This document shows, piece by piece, positions 55,139 to 64,000 of a DNA stretch of 64,000 nucleotides (its first letter is position 1; each line of letters begins with the position of its first letter). Source of the stretch: Calliopsis andreniformis (Eukaryota > Arthropoda > Insecta > Hymenoptera > Andrenidae); the NCBI RefSeq assembly GCF_051401765.1, contig NW_027480568.1, forward strand, positions 434,001 through 498,000. The letters are read 5' to 3'. Below the pieces are notes generated by a model. It was not told the origin of the DNA, did no database searches, and saw nothing but the letters and a program-made list of their open reading frames with translations. A program made the position numbers and the translations under genes.

Positions 55139-57398
55139 AAAACTGTGAATTGAGTATATTCTATTGAGGATTGTGTATTGACAACTGATTGTTGAGGACT
55201 GAGGGCTGAAGATTGAGGGTTCCGGATTGAGGATTCAGAATTGAAATTTGAGGACTGAGCATTGAGGATTGAAGATTGAGTATGGAGGATTGAAGATTGA
55301 GAATTGAGGATTGAGGATTGAGGATTGAGGATGAGGGCTGAGGGTTGAGGATTGAGGTTTGAGGACCGAGGACTGAGGATTGACGATTGAGAATTGAGGA
55401 TTGAGGATTGAGGGTTGAAGACTGAGGATTGGGTATTGAGGATTGAAGAATGAGGATTGAGGATTGAGGATTGAGTATTGAGGATTGAAGATTGACGATC
55501 GAGTAATGAGAATTGAGGATTGAGTATTGAGGATTGAGGATTGAAGATTGAGTATTGAGGATTCAGGATTGAGGTTTGAGGACTGAGGATTGAGGATTGA
55601 GGATTGAGGATTGAGGATTGAGGATTGAAGATTGAGGATTGAAGACTGAGGATCGGGTATTGATGATTGAACATTGAGGATTGAGGATTGAGGATTGAGG
55701 ATTGAGGATTGAGGATTGAAGGTTGAATATTGATGAATGAAGATTGAGGATTGAGGATTGAAGGTCGTGGATTGAGGACGAGGACTGAGGGTTGAGTATT
55801 GATACTTGAGGCCTGAGGATTGAGGATTGAGGATTGCGAATTGAGGATTGAGGGTTTAAGATTGAGGATTGGGTATTGAGGATTGAAGATTGAGCATTGA
55901 GGATTGAGGACAGAGGATTGAGGATTGAAGATTGAGTATTGAGGATTGAAGATTGACGATTGAGGATTGGGTATTGAGGATTGAAGATTGAGCATTGAGG
56001 ATTGAGGACAGAGGATTGAGGATTGAAGATTGAGTATTGAGGATTGAAGATTGACGATTGAGGATTGAGGATTGAGGATTGAGGATTGAGGATTGAGGAT
56101 TGAAGATCGAGTATTGGGGATTGAAGATTGAGGATTGAGGATTGAAGATTGAGTATTGAGGATTGAAGGTTGAGGATTGTGGATTGAGGATTGAGGATTG
56201 AGGATTGAAAATTGAGGATTGGGGACTGAATGTTGAGGGTTGAATGATGAGAATTGATGTTTGTGGATAGAGATTTGAAGATTGCAGGTTGAGTATTGAG
56301 TATTGAAAACTGTGAAATCATGGTATTCTATTGAGGATTGAGGATGGACCACTGACTGTTGAGGACTGAGGGCTGAAGATTGAGGATTCAGGATTGAGGA
56401 TTCAGGATTGAGGTTTGAGGACTGAGGATTGAGGATTGAGGATTGAGGATTGAGGATTGAGGATTGAGGATTGAGGATTGAAGACTGAGGATCGGGTATT
56501 GATGATTGAACATTGAGGATTGAGGATTGAGGATTGAGGATTGAGGATTGAGGATTGAAGGTTGAATATTGATGAATGAAGATTGAGGATTGAGGATTGA
56601 AGGTCGTGGATTGAGGACGAGGACTGAGGGTTGAGTATTGATACTTGAGGCCTGAGGATTGAGGATTGAGGATTGCGAATTGAGGATTGAGGATTTAAGA
56701 TTGAGGATTGGGTATTGAGGATTGAAGATTGAGCATTGAGGATTGAGGACAGAGGATTGAGGATTGAAGATTGAGTATTGAGGATTGAAGATTGACGATT
56801 GAGGATTGGGTATTGAGGATTGAAGATTGAGCATTGAGGATTGAGGACAGAGGATTGAGGATTGAAGATTGAGTATTGAGGATTGAAGATTGACGATTGA
56901 GGATTGAGGATTGAGGATTGAGGATTGAGGATTGAGGATTGAAGATTGAGTATTGGGGATTGAAGATTGAGGATTGAGGATTGAGGATTGAGGATTGAGG
57001 ATTGAAGATTGAGTACTGAGGATTGAAGATTGACGATTGAGGATTGAGGATTGAGGATTGAGGATAGAGGATTGAGGATTGAGGATTGAAGATTGAGTAT
57101 TGAGGATTGAAGATTGAGGATTGAGGATTGAGGATTGAGGATTGAGGATTGAAGATTGAGTACTGAAGATTGAAGATTGAGGATTGAGGATTGAGGATTG
57201 AGGATTGAGGATTGAGGATTGAGGATTGAGCATTGAAGATTGAGTATTGGGGATTGAAGATTGAGGATTGAGGATTGAGGATTGAGGATTGAGGATAGAG
57301 GATTGAGGATTGAGGATTGAAGATTGAGTATTGAGGATTGAGGATTGAGGATCGAGGATTGAGGATTCAGGATTGAGGATTGAAGATTGAGTACTGAA

Positions 57399-60300
57399 GA
57401 TTGAAGATTGAGGATTGAGGATTGAGGATTGAGGATTGAGGATTGAGGATTGAGGATTGAGGATTGAAGATTGAGTATTGGGGATTGAAGATTGAGGATT
57501 GAGGATTGAGGATTGAGGATTGAGGATTGAAGATTGAGTACTGAGGATTGAAGATTGACGATTGAGGATTGAGGATTGAGGATTGAGGATAGAGGATTGA
57601 GGATTGAGGATTGAAGATTGAGTATTGAGGATTGAAGTTTGAGGATTGAGGATAGAGGATTGAGGATTGAGGATTGAAGATTGAGTACTGAAGATTGAAG
57701 ATTGAGGATTGAGGATTGAGGATTGAGGATTGAGGATTGAGGATTGAAGGTTCAGTATTGAGGACTGAAGATTGAGAATTGAGGATTGAGGATTGAACAT
57801 TGAGGACTGAGTGTTGAGGGTTGAGTGATGAGAATTGATGTTTGTGGATAGAGATTTGAAGATTGCAGATTGAGTATTGAGTATTGAAAACTGTGAATTG
57901 AGTATATTCTATTGAGGATTGAGGATTGACAACTGATTGTTGAGGACTGAGGGCTGAAGATTGAGGGTTCCGGATTGAGGATTCAGAATTGAAATTTGAG
58001 GACTGAGCATTGAGGATTGAAGATTGAGTATTGAGGATTGAAGATTGAGAATTGAGGATTGAGGATTGAGGATTGAGGATGAGGGCTGAGGGTTGAGGAT
58101 TGAGGTTTGAGGACCGAGGGCTGAGGATTGAGGATTGAGAATTGAGGATTGAGTATTGAGGGTTGAAGACTGAGGATTGGGTATTGAGGATTGAAGAATG
58201 AGGATTGAGGATTGAGGATTGAGTATTGAGGATTGAAGATTGACGATCGAGTATTGAGAATTGAGGATTGAGTATTGAGGATTGAGGATTGAAGATTGAG
58301 TATTGAGGATTGAAGGTTGAGGATTGTGGATTGAGGATTGAGGATTGAGGATTGAAAATTGAGGATTGGGGACTGAATGTTGAGGGTTGAATGATGAGAA
58401 TTGATGTTTGTGGATAGAGATTTGAAGATTGCAGGTTGAGTATTGAGTATTGAAAACTGTGAAATCATGGTATTCTATTGAGGATTGAGGATGGACCACT
58501 GACTGTTGAGGACTGAGGGCTGAAGATTGAGAATTGAGGATTGAGGATTGAACATTGAGGACTGAGTGTTGGGGGTTGAGTGATGAGAATTGATGTTTGT
58601 GGATAGAGATTTGAAAATTGCAGATTGAGTATTGAGTATTGAAAACTGTGAATTGAGTGTATTCTATTGAGGATTGAGGATTGACAACTGATTGTTGAGG
58701 ACTGAGGGCTGAAGATTGAGGGTTCCGGATTGAGGATTCAGAATTGAAATTTGAGGACTGAGCATTGAGGATTGAAGATTGAGTATTGAGGATTGAAGAT
58801 TGAGAATTGAGGATTGAGGATTGAGGATTGAGGATGAGGGCTGAGGGTTGAGGATTGAGGTTTGAGGACCGAGGACTGAGGATTGAGGATTGAGAATTGA
58901 GGATTGAGGATTGAGGGTTGAAGACTGAGGATTGGGTATTGAGGATTGAAGAATGAGGATTGAGGATTGAGGATTGAGTATTGAGGATTGAAGATTGACG
59001 ATCGAGTAATGAGAATTGAGGATTGAGTTTTGAGGATTGAGGATTGAAGATTGAGTATTGAGGATTGAAGGTTGAGGATTGTAGATTGAGGATTGAGGAT
59101 TGAGGATTGAAAATTGAGGATTGGGGACTGAATGTTGAGGGTTGAATGATGAGAATTGATGTTTGTGGATAGAGATTTGAAGATTGCAGGTTGTGTATTG
59201 AGTATTGAAAACTGTGAAATCATGGTATTCTATTGAGGATTGAGGATGGACCACTGACTGTTGAGGACTGAGGGCTGAAGATTGAGGATTCAGGATTGAG
59301 GATTCAGGATTGAGGTTTGAGGACTGAGGATTGAGGATTGAGGATTGAGGATTGAGGATTGAGGATTGAGGATTGAAGACTGAGGATCGGGTATTGATGA
59401 TTGAACATTGAGGATTGAGGATTGAGGATTGAGGATTGAGGATTGAGGATTGAAGATTGAATATTGATGAATGAAGATTGAGGATTGATGATTGAAGGTC
59501 GTGGATTGAGGACGAGGACTGAGGGTTGGGTATTGATACTTGAGGCCTGAGGATTGAGGATTGAGGATTGCGAATTGAGGATTGAGGATTTAAGATTGAG
59601 GATTGGGTATTGAGGATTGAAGATTGAGCATTGAGGATTGAGGACAGAGGATTGAGGATTGAAGATTGAGTATTGAGGATTGAAGATTGAAGGTTGACGA
59701 TTGAGGATTGGGTATTGAGGATTGAAGATTGAGCATTGAGGATTGAGGACAGAGGATTGAGGATTGAAGATTGAGTATTGAGGATTGAAGATTGACGATT
59801 GAGGATTGAGGATTGAGGATTGAGGATAGAGGATTGAGGATTGAGGATTGAGGATTGAAGATTGAGTATTGAGGATTGAAGATTGAGGATTGAGGATTGA
59901 GGATTCAGGATTGAGGATTGAAGATTGAGTACTGAAGATTGAAGATTGAGGATTGAGGATTGAGGATTGAGGATTCAGGATTGAGGATTGAGGATTGAAG
60001 ATTGAGTATTGGGGATTGAAGATTGAGGATTGAGGATTGAGGATTGAGGATTGAGGATTGAAGATTGAGTACTGAGGATTGAAGATTGACGATTGAGGAT
60101 TGAGGATTGAGGATTGAGGATAGAGGATTGAGGATTGAGGATTGAAGATTGAGTATTGAGGATTGAAGATTGAGGATTGAGGATTGAGGATTCAGGATTG
60201 AGGATTGAAGATTGAGTACTGAAGATTGGAGATTGAGGATTGAGGATTGAGGATTGAGGATTGAGGATTGAGGATTGAGTATTGAAGATTAAGTATTGGG

Positions 60301-60653
60301 GATTGAAGATTGAGGATTGAGGATTGAGGATTGAGGATTGAGGATTGAAGATTGAGTACTGAGGATTGAAGATTAAGATTGAGGATTGAGGATTGAGGAC
60401 TGAGGATTGAGGATTGAGGATTGAAGGTTCAGTATTGAGGATTGAAGATTGAGAATTGAGGATTGAGGATTGAACATTGAGGACTGAGTGTTGAGGGTTG
60501 AGTGATGAGAATTGATGTTTGTGGATAGAGATTTGAAGATTGCAGATTGAGTATTGAGAATTGAAAACTGTGAATTGAGTATATTCTATTGAGGATTGAG
60601 GATTGACAACTGATTGTTGAGGACTGAGGGCTGAAGATTGAGGGTTCCGGATT
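57399..60653. repeat. Island of older-type units
   Basis: After the 9,584-bp block the array returns to A1 landmarks (57887, 58642, 60564) alternating with B (58453, 59208) and a C box at 59542. Several uncommon variants are shared with 5,960-6,480: GAAGATT before GAATATT, GATGATT before GAAGGTC, GGGTATT before GATACTT, and an extra heptamer before GACGATT (GAAGATT there, GAAGGTT here near 59,691). B at 58453 and A1 at 58642 are only 189 bp apart, because the right half of B is joined directly to the left flank of A near 58,530. Confidence 0.72.
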
Positions 60654-60675
60654 GAGGGTTCCGGATTGAGGATTC
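60640..60675. repeat. Doubled GAGGGTTCCGG element at a junction
   Basis: The GAGGGTTCCGG motif, single after A landmarks elsewhere, appears twice 14 bp apart here. Left of it the sequence is A1-type and older; right of it, from 60,654, it follows 43,171 onward. The doubled element marks the exchange point. Confidence 0.82.
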
Positions 60676-63037
60676 AGAATTGAAATTTGAGGACTGAGCA
60701 TTGAGGATTGAAGATTGAGTATGGAGGATTGAAGATTGAGAATTGAGGATTGAGGATTGAGGATTGAGGATGAGGGCTGAGGGTTGAGGATTGAGGTTTG
60801 AGGACCGAGGACTGAGGATTGACGATTGAGAATTGAGGATTGAGGATTGAGGGTTGAAGACTGAGGATTGGGTATTGAGGATTGAAGAATGAGGATTGAG
60901 GATTGAGGATTGAGGATTGAGGATTGAGGATTGAAGATTGACGATCGAGTAATGAGAATTGAGGATTGAGTATTGAGGATTGAGGATTGAAGATTGAGTA
61001 TTGAGGATTCAGGATTGAGGTTTGAGGACTGAGGATTGAGGATTGAGGATTGAGGATTGAGGATTGAGGATTGAAGATTGAGGATTGAAGACTGAGGATC
61101 GGGTATTGATGATTGAACATTGAGGATTGAGGATTGAGGATTGAGGATTGAGGATTGAGGATTGAAGGTTGAATATTGATGAATGAAGATTGAGGATTGA
61201 GGATTGAAGGTCGTGGATTGAGGACGAGGACTGAGGGTTGAGTATTGATACTTGAGGCCTGAGGATTGAGGATTGAGGATTGCGAATTGAGGATTGAGGG
61301 TTTAAGATTGAGGATTGGGTATTGAGGATTGAAGATTGAGCATTGAGGATTGAGGACAGAGGATTGAGGATTGAAGATTGAGTATTGAGGATTGAAGATT
61401 GACGATTGAGGATTGGGTATTGAGGATTGAAGATTGAGCATTGAGGATTGAGGACAGAGGATTGAGGATTGAAGATTGAGTATTGAGGATTGAAGATTGA
61501 CGATTGAGGATTGAGGATTGAGGATTGAGGATTGAGGATTGAGGATTGAAGATCGAGTATTGGGGATTGAAGATTGAGGATTGAGGATTGAAGATTGAGT
61601 ATTGAGGATTGAAGGTTGAGGATTGTGGATTGAGGATTGAGGATTGAGGATTGAAAATTGAGGATTGGGGACTGAATGTTGAGGGTTGAATGATGAGAAT
61701 TGATGTTTGTGGATAGAGATTTGAAGATTGCTGGTTGAGTATTGAGTATTGAAAACTGTGAAATCATGGTATTCTATTGAGGATTGAGGATGGACCACTG
61801 ACTGTTGAGGACTGAGGGCTGAAGATTGAGGATTCAGGATTGAGGATTCAGGATTGAGGTTTGAGGACTGAGGATTGAGGATTGAGGATTGAGGATTGAG
61901 GATTGAGGATTGAGGATTGAGGATTGAAGACTGAGGATCGGGTATTGATGATTGAACATTGAGGATTGAGGATTGAGGATTGAGGATTGAGGATTGAGGA
62001 TTGAAGGTTGAATATTGATGAATGAAGATTGAGGATTGAGGATTGAAGGTCGTGGATTGAGGACGAGGACTGAGGGTTGAGTATTGATACTTGAGGCCTG
62101 AGGATTGAGGATTGAGGATTGCGAATTGAGGATTGAGGATTTAAGATTGAGGATTGGGTATTGAGGATTGAAGATTGAGCATTGAGGATTGAGGACAGAG
62201 GATTGAGGATTGAAGATTGAGTATTGAGGATTGAAGATTGACGATTGAGGATTGGGTATTGAGGATTGAAGATTGAGCATTGAGGATTGAGGACAGAGGA
62301 TTGAGGATTGAAGATTGAGTATTGAGGATTGAAGATTGACGATTGAGGATTGAGGATTGAGGATTGAGGATTGAGGATTGAGGATTGAAGATTGAGTATT
62401 GGGGATTGAAGATTGAGGATTGAGGATTGAGGATTGAGGATTGAGGATTGAAGATTGAGTACTGAGGATTGAAGATTGACGATTGAGGATTGAGGATTGA
62501 GGATTGAGGATACAGGATTGAGGATTGAGGATTGAAGATTGAGTATTGAGGATTGAAGATTGAGGATTGAGGATTGAGGATTGAGGATTGAGGATTGGGG
62601 ACTGAATGTTGAGGGTTGAATGATGAGAATTGATGTTTGTGGATAGAGATTTGAAGATTGCAGGTTGAGTATTCAGTATTGAAAACTGTGAAATCATGGT
62701 ATTCTATTGAGGATTGAGGATGGACCACTGACAGTTGAGGACTGAGGGCTGAAGATTGAGGATTCAGGATTGAGGATTCAGGATTGAGGTTTGAGGACTG
62801 AGGATTGAGGATTGAGGATTGAAGATTGAGTACTGAGGATTGAAGATTAAGATTGAGGATTGAGGATTGAGGACTGAGGATTGAGGATTGAGGATTGAAG
62901 GTTCAGAATTGAGGATTGAAGATTGAGAATTGAGGATTGAGGATTGAACATTGAGGACTGAGTGTTGAGGGTTGAGTGATGAGAATTGATGTTTGTCGAT
63001 AGAGGTTTGAAGATTGCAGATTGAGTATGGAGTATTG
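60654..63037. repeat. 2,460-bp cassette, copy 5 of 5, left end cut
   Basis: Contains C (61254), B (61752), C (62093), B' (62682) and reaches the A2 anchor at 63038 with the cassette's usual spacing. GCTGGTT lies near 61,729 and GATACAG near 62,510. Its A2 left end is missing: the preceding landmark at 60564 is A1, joined at the doubled GAGGGTTCCGG. Confidence 0.83.
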
Positions 63038-64000
63038 AAAACTGTGAATTGAGTATATTCTATTGAGGATTGTGTATTGACAACTGATTGTTGAGGACTG
63101 AGGGCTGAAGATTGAGGGTTCCGGATTGAGGATTCAGAATTGAAATTTGAGGACTGAGCATTGAGGATTGAAGATTGAGTATGGAGGATTGAAGATTGAG
63201 AATTGAGGATTGAGGATTGAGGATTGAGGACGAGGGCTGAGGGTTGAGGATTGAGGTTTGAGGACCGAGGACTGAGGATTGACGATTGAGAATTGAGGAT
63301 TGAGGATTGAGGGTTGAAGACTGAGGATTGGGTATTGAGGATTGAAGAATGAGGATTGAGGATTGAGGATTGGGTATTGAGGATTGAAGATTGACGATCG
63401 AGTAATGAGAATTGAGGATTGAGTATTGAGGATTGAGGATTGAAGATTGAGTATTGAGGATTCAGGATTGAGGTTTGAGGACTGAGGATTGAGGATTGAG
63501 GATTGAGGATTGAGGATTGAGGATTGAAGATTGAGGATTGAAGACTGAGGATCGGGTATTGATGATTGAACATTGAGGATTGAGGATTGAGGATTGAGGA
63601 TTGAAGGTTGAATATTGATGAATGAAGATTGAGGATTGAGGATTGAAGGTCGTGGATTGAGGACGAGGACTGAGGGTTGAGTATTGATACTTGAGGCCTG
63701 AGGATTGAGGATTGAGGATTGCGAATTGAGGATTGAGGGTTTAAGATTGAGGATTGGGTATTGAGGATTGAAGATTGAGCATTGAGGATTGAGGACAGAG
63801 GATTGAGGATTGAAGATTGAGTATTGAGGATTGAAGATTGACGATTGAGGATTGGGTATTGAGGATTGAAGATTGAGCATTGAGGATTGAGGACAGAGGA
63901 TTGAGGATTGAAGATTGAGTATTGAGGATTGAAGATTGACGATTGAGGATTGAGGATTGAGGATTGAGGATTGAGGATTGAGGATTGAAGATCGAGTATT
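60654..64000. repeat. Copy of 43,171 onward, 17,483-bp offset
   Basis: Anchors 61752, 62682 and 63038 fall exactly 17,483 after 44269, 45199 and 45555. Near 63,575 the run of plain GAGGATT between GAACATT and GAAGGTT has four units instead of six, a 14-bp contraction, after which the offset is 17,469 up to the last base of the window (GAAGATC near 63,988). Substitutions noticed include GAGGAC for GAGGAT before GAGGGCT near 63,230 and GGGTATT for GAGTATT near 63,373. The copy continues past the window edge. Confidence 0.85.

Larger units (their letters stand above)
47815..57398. repeat. 9,584-bp tandem block, copy B
   Basis: Direct abutting copy of 38,231-47,814; anchors fall at 47967, 48323, 49490, 50917, 52679, 53853, 54783, 55139 and 56306, each exactly 9,584 after its partner. 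Two substitutions were noticed: C at 48920 (GATGCAT for GATGAAT) and T at 49563 (GAAGTTT for GAAGATT). The match ends at about 57,412, where this copy reads GAGGATT and the other GAGTATT. Confidence 0.9.
3295..62682. repeat. B-type landmark segments (B and B' forms)
   Basis: B landmarks share the left half of A but then read GTGAAAT, CATGGTA, TTCTATT and, after two heptamers, GACCACT. B ends in GACTGTT; B' ends in GACAGTT. Anchors of B: 3295, 5964, 8271, 11374, 15595, 18601, 21054, 23047, 24816, 27123, 30226, 34447, 37453, 39906, 44269, 46722, 49490, 53853, 56306, 58453, 59208, 61752. Anchors of B': 10452, 13136, 14072, 17071, 19531, 29304, 31988, 32924, 35923, 38383, 45199, 47967, 54783, 62682. 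B is normally followed about 320-350 bp later by a C box. B' is always followed by an A2 landmark 356 bp later. A and B mostly alternate. Confidence 0.85.
4266..63038. repeat. A-type landmark segments (A1 and A2 forms)
   Basis: Each A landmark is a run of about 20-28 strongly variant heptamers, still in 7-bp register, containing GATGTTT, GAAAACT, GTGAATT, GAGTATA, TTCTATT and GACAACT. Downstream lies GAGGGTTCCGG, the source of the CCGG sites in the array. Anchors of A1 (GTGGATA, GAGATTT): 4266, 5405, 7481, 9886, 12646, 16581, 24257, 26333, 28738, 31498, 35433, 57887, 58642, 60564. Anchors of A2 (GTCGATA, GAGGTTT, GAGTATGG): 4692, 10808, 13492, 14428, 17427, 19887, 22481, 29660, 32344, 33280, 36279, 38739, 41333, 43095, 45555, 48323, 50917, 52679, 55139, 63038. 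No function is known. They may be fossil structure of an early repeat unit or a protein-binding element. Confidence 0.85.
2972..63699. repeat. C-box segments marked by GAGGCCT
   Basis: A second diverged segment of about 100 bp runs from GAATATT and GATGAAT through GTGGATT, a 6-bp GAGGAC unit, GATACTT and GAGGCCT to GCGAATT. GAGGCCT starts at 2972, 3643, 6305, 8612, 11694, 15097, 15936, 18103, 18942, 20556, 21395, 23388, 25157, 27464, 30546, 33949, 34788, 36955, 37794, 39408, 40247, 42009, 43771, 44610, 46224, 47063, 48992, 49831, 51593, 53355, 54194, 55808, 56647, 59542, 61254, 62093 and 63693 (37 copies). It carries AGGCCT (a StuI site), a convenient marker of higher-order spacing. No function can be assigned. 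Confidence 0.82.
1..64000. repeat. Continuous 7-bp satellite array, consensus GAGGATT
   Basis: The window reads as GAGGATT and its one- or two-base variants from first base to last; both edges lie inside the array, so its true length is unknown. The consensus has three G, two A, two T and no C on the + strand. G1, A2 and A5 are rarely changed. G3 to A, G4 to T, T6 to C and A5 to G are the common substitutions. Almost all units are exactly 7 bp; rare 6- and 8-bp units occur at fixed places. No unique sequence, gene, tRNA, rRNA or transposon interrupts it. What is seen is a hierarchical satellite. A eukaryotic heterochromatic origin is an inference; a very large prokaryotic heptamer array cannot be excluded. 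Confidence 0.98.

Noticed and set aside
1..64000. CRISPR array
   Set aside because: There are no unique spacers between conserved repeats, units are 7 bp and continuous, and landmark spacing varies from 189 to over 1,700 bp.
1..64000. Telomeric repeat
   Set aside because: GAGGATT is not a telomere repeat I recognise. The array is full of ordered variants and nested large duplications, unlike telomerase-made DNA, and no subtelomeric gene is visible.
1..64000. Ribosome binding sites on the + strand from the frequent GAGG motif
   Set aside because: GAGG is part of the unit and occurs every 7 bp, and TGA follows in every frame, so no downstream reading frame exists.
1..64000. Stable three-layer G-quadruplexes
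   Set aside because: Runs of GGG are occasional, not regularly spaced; the unit offers only GG doublets, so at most weak two-layer structures are possible.

Overview
The whole 64 kb is one uninterrupted tandem array of a 7-bp unit, GAGGATT on the + strand (CAATCCT family on the - strand). I find no gene, RNA gene, mobile element, CRISPR array or ordinary intergenic DNA. The organism cannot be named from this window because nothing in it is conserved coding sequence. An array of this size, with several tiers of higher-order repeats, a worn left side and a homogenised interior, looks most like a eukaryotic heterochromatic or centromeric-type satellite. Heptamer repeats also occur in prokaryotes such as filamentous cyanobacteria, though usually as short arrays, so I lean eukaryotic only weakly.

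The array has at least four tiers. Tier 1 is the heptamer and its point variants (GAAGATT, GAGTATT, GAGGACT, GACGATT, GAGCATT and others). Tier 2 is short recurring strings of variants. Tier 3 is a set of strongly diverged but conserved 'landmark' segments of about 130-200 bp. I count 74 landmark sites, anchored on the string AAAACTGTG (one early copy reads AAAGCTGTG). They fall into ancestral, A1, A2, B and B' forms and are accompanied by 37 copies of a 'C box' containing GAGGCCT. Tier 4 is a set of nested, near-identical large duplications with offsets of 322, 1,762, 3,935, 5,459, 6,816, 9,584, 17,483 and 18,852 bp.

Layout: 1-2,650 is the most diverged part, with ancestral landmarks. 2,651-4,926 is transitional and holds the first B, A and C elements. 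4,927-22,814 and 23,779-41,666 are two near-identical copies of a 17.9-kb block, separated by 964 bp. 38,231-47,814 and 47,815-57,398 are two directly abutting copies of a 9,584-bp block; the first overlaps the end of the 17.9-kb copy. 57,399-60,653 is an island of older-type units. 60,654 to the end is another copy of 43,171 onward. A 2,460-bp cassette occurs four times in full and once nearly in full.

Long stop-free frames on the - strand are a by-product of the repeat: the CAATCCT repeat has no stop codon in any frame, and all three frames give the same heptapeptide. I do not annotate them as genes. Offsets and breakpoints were read by eye, so breakpoints may be off by a few heptamers, and substitution counts are only those I noticed.
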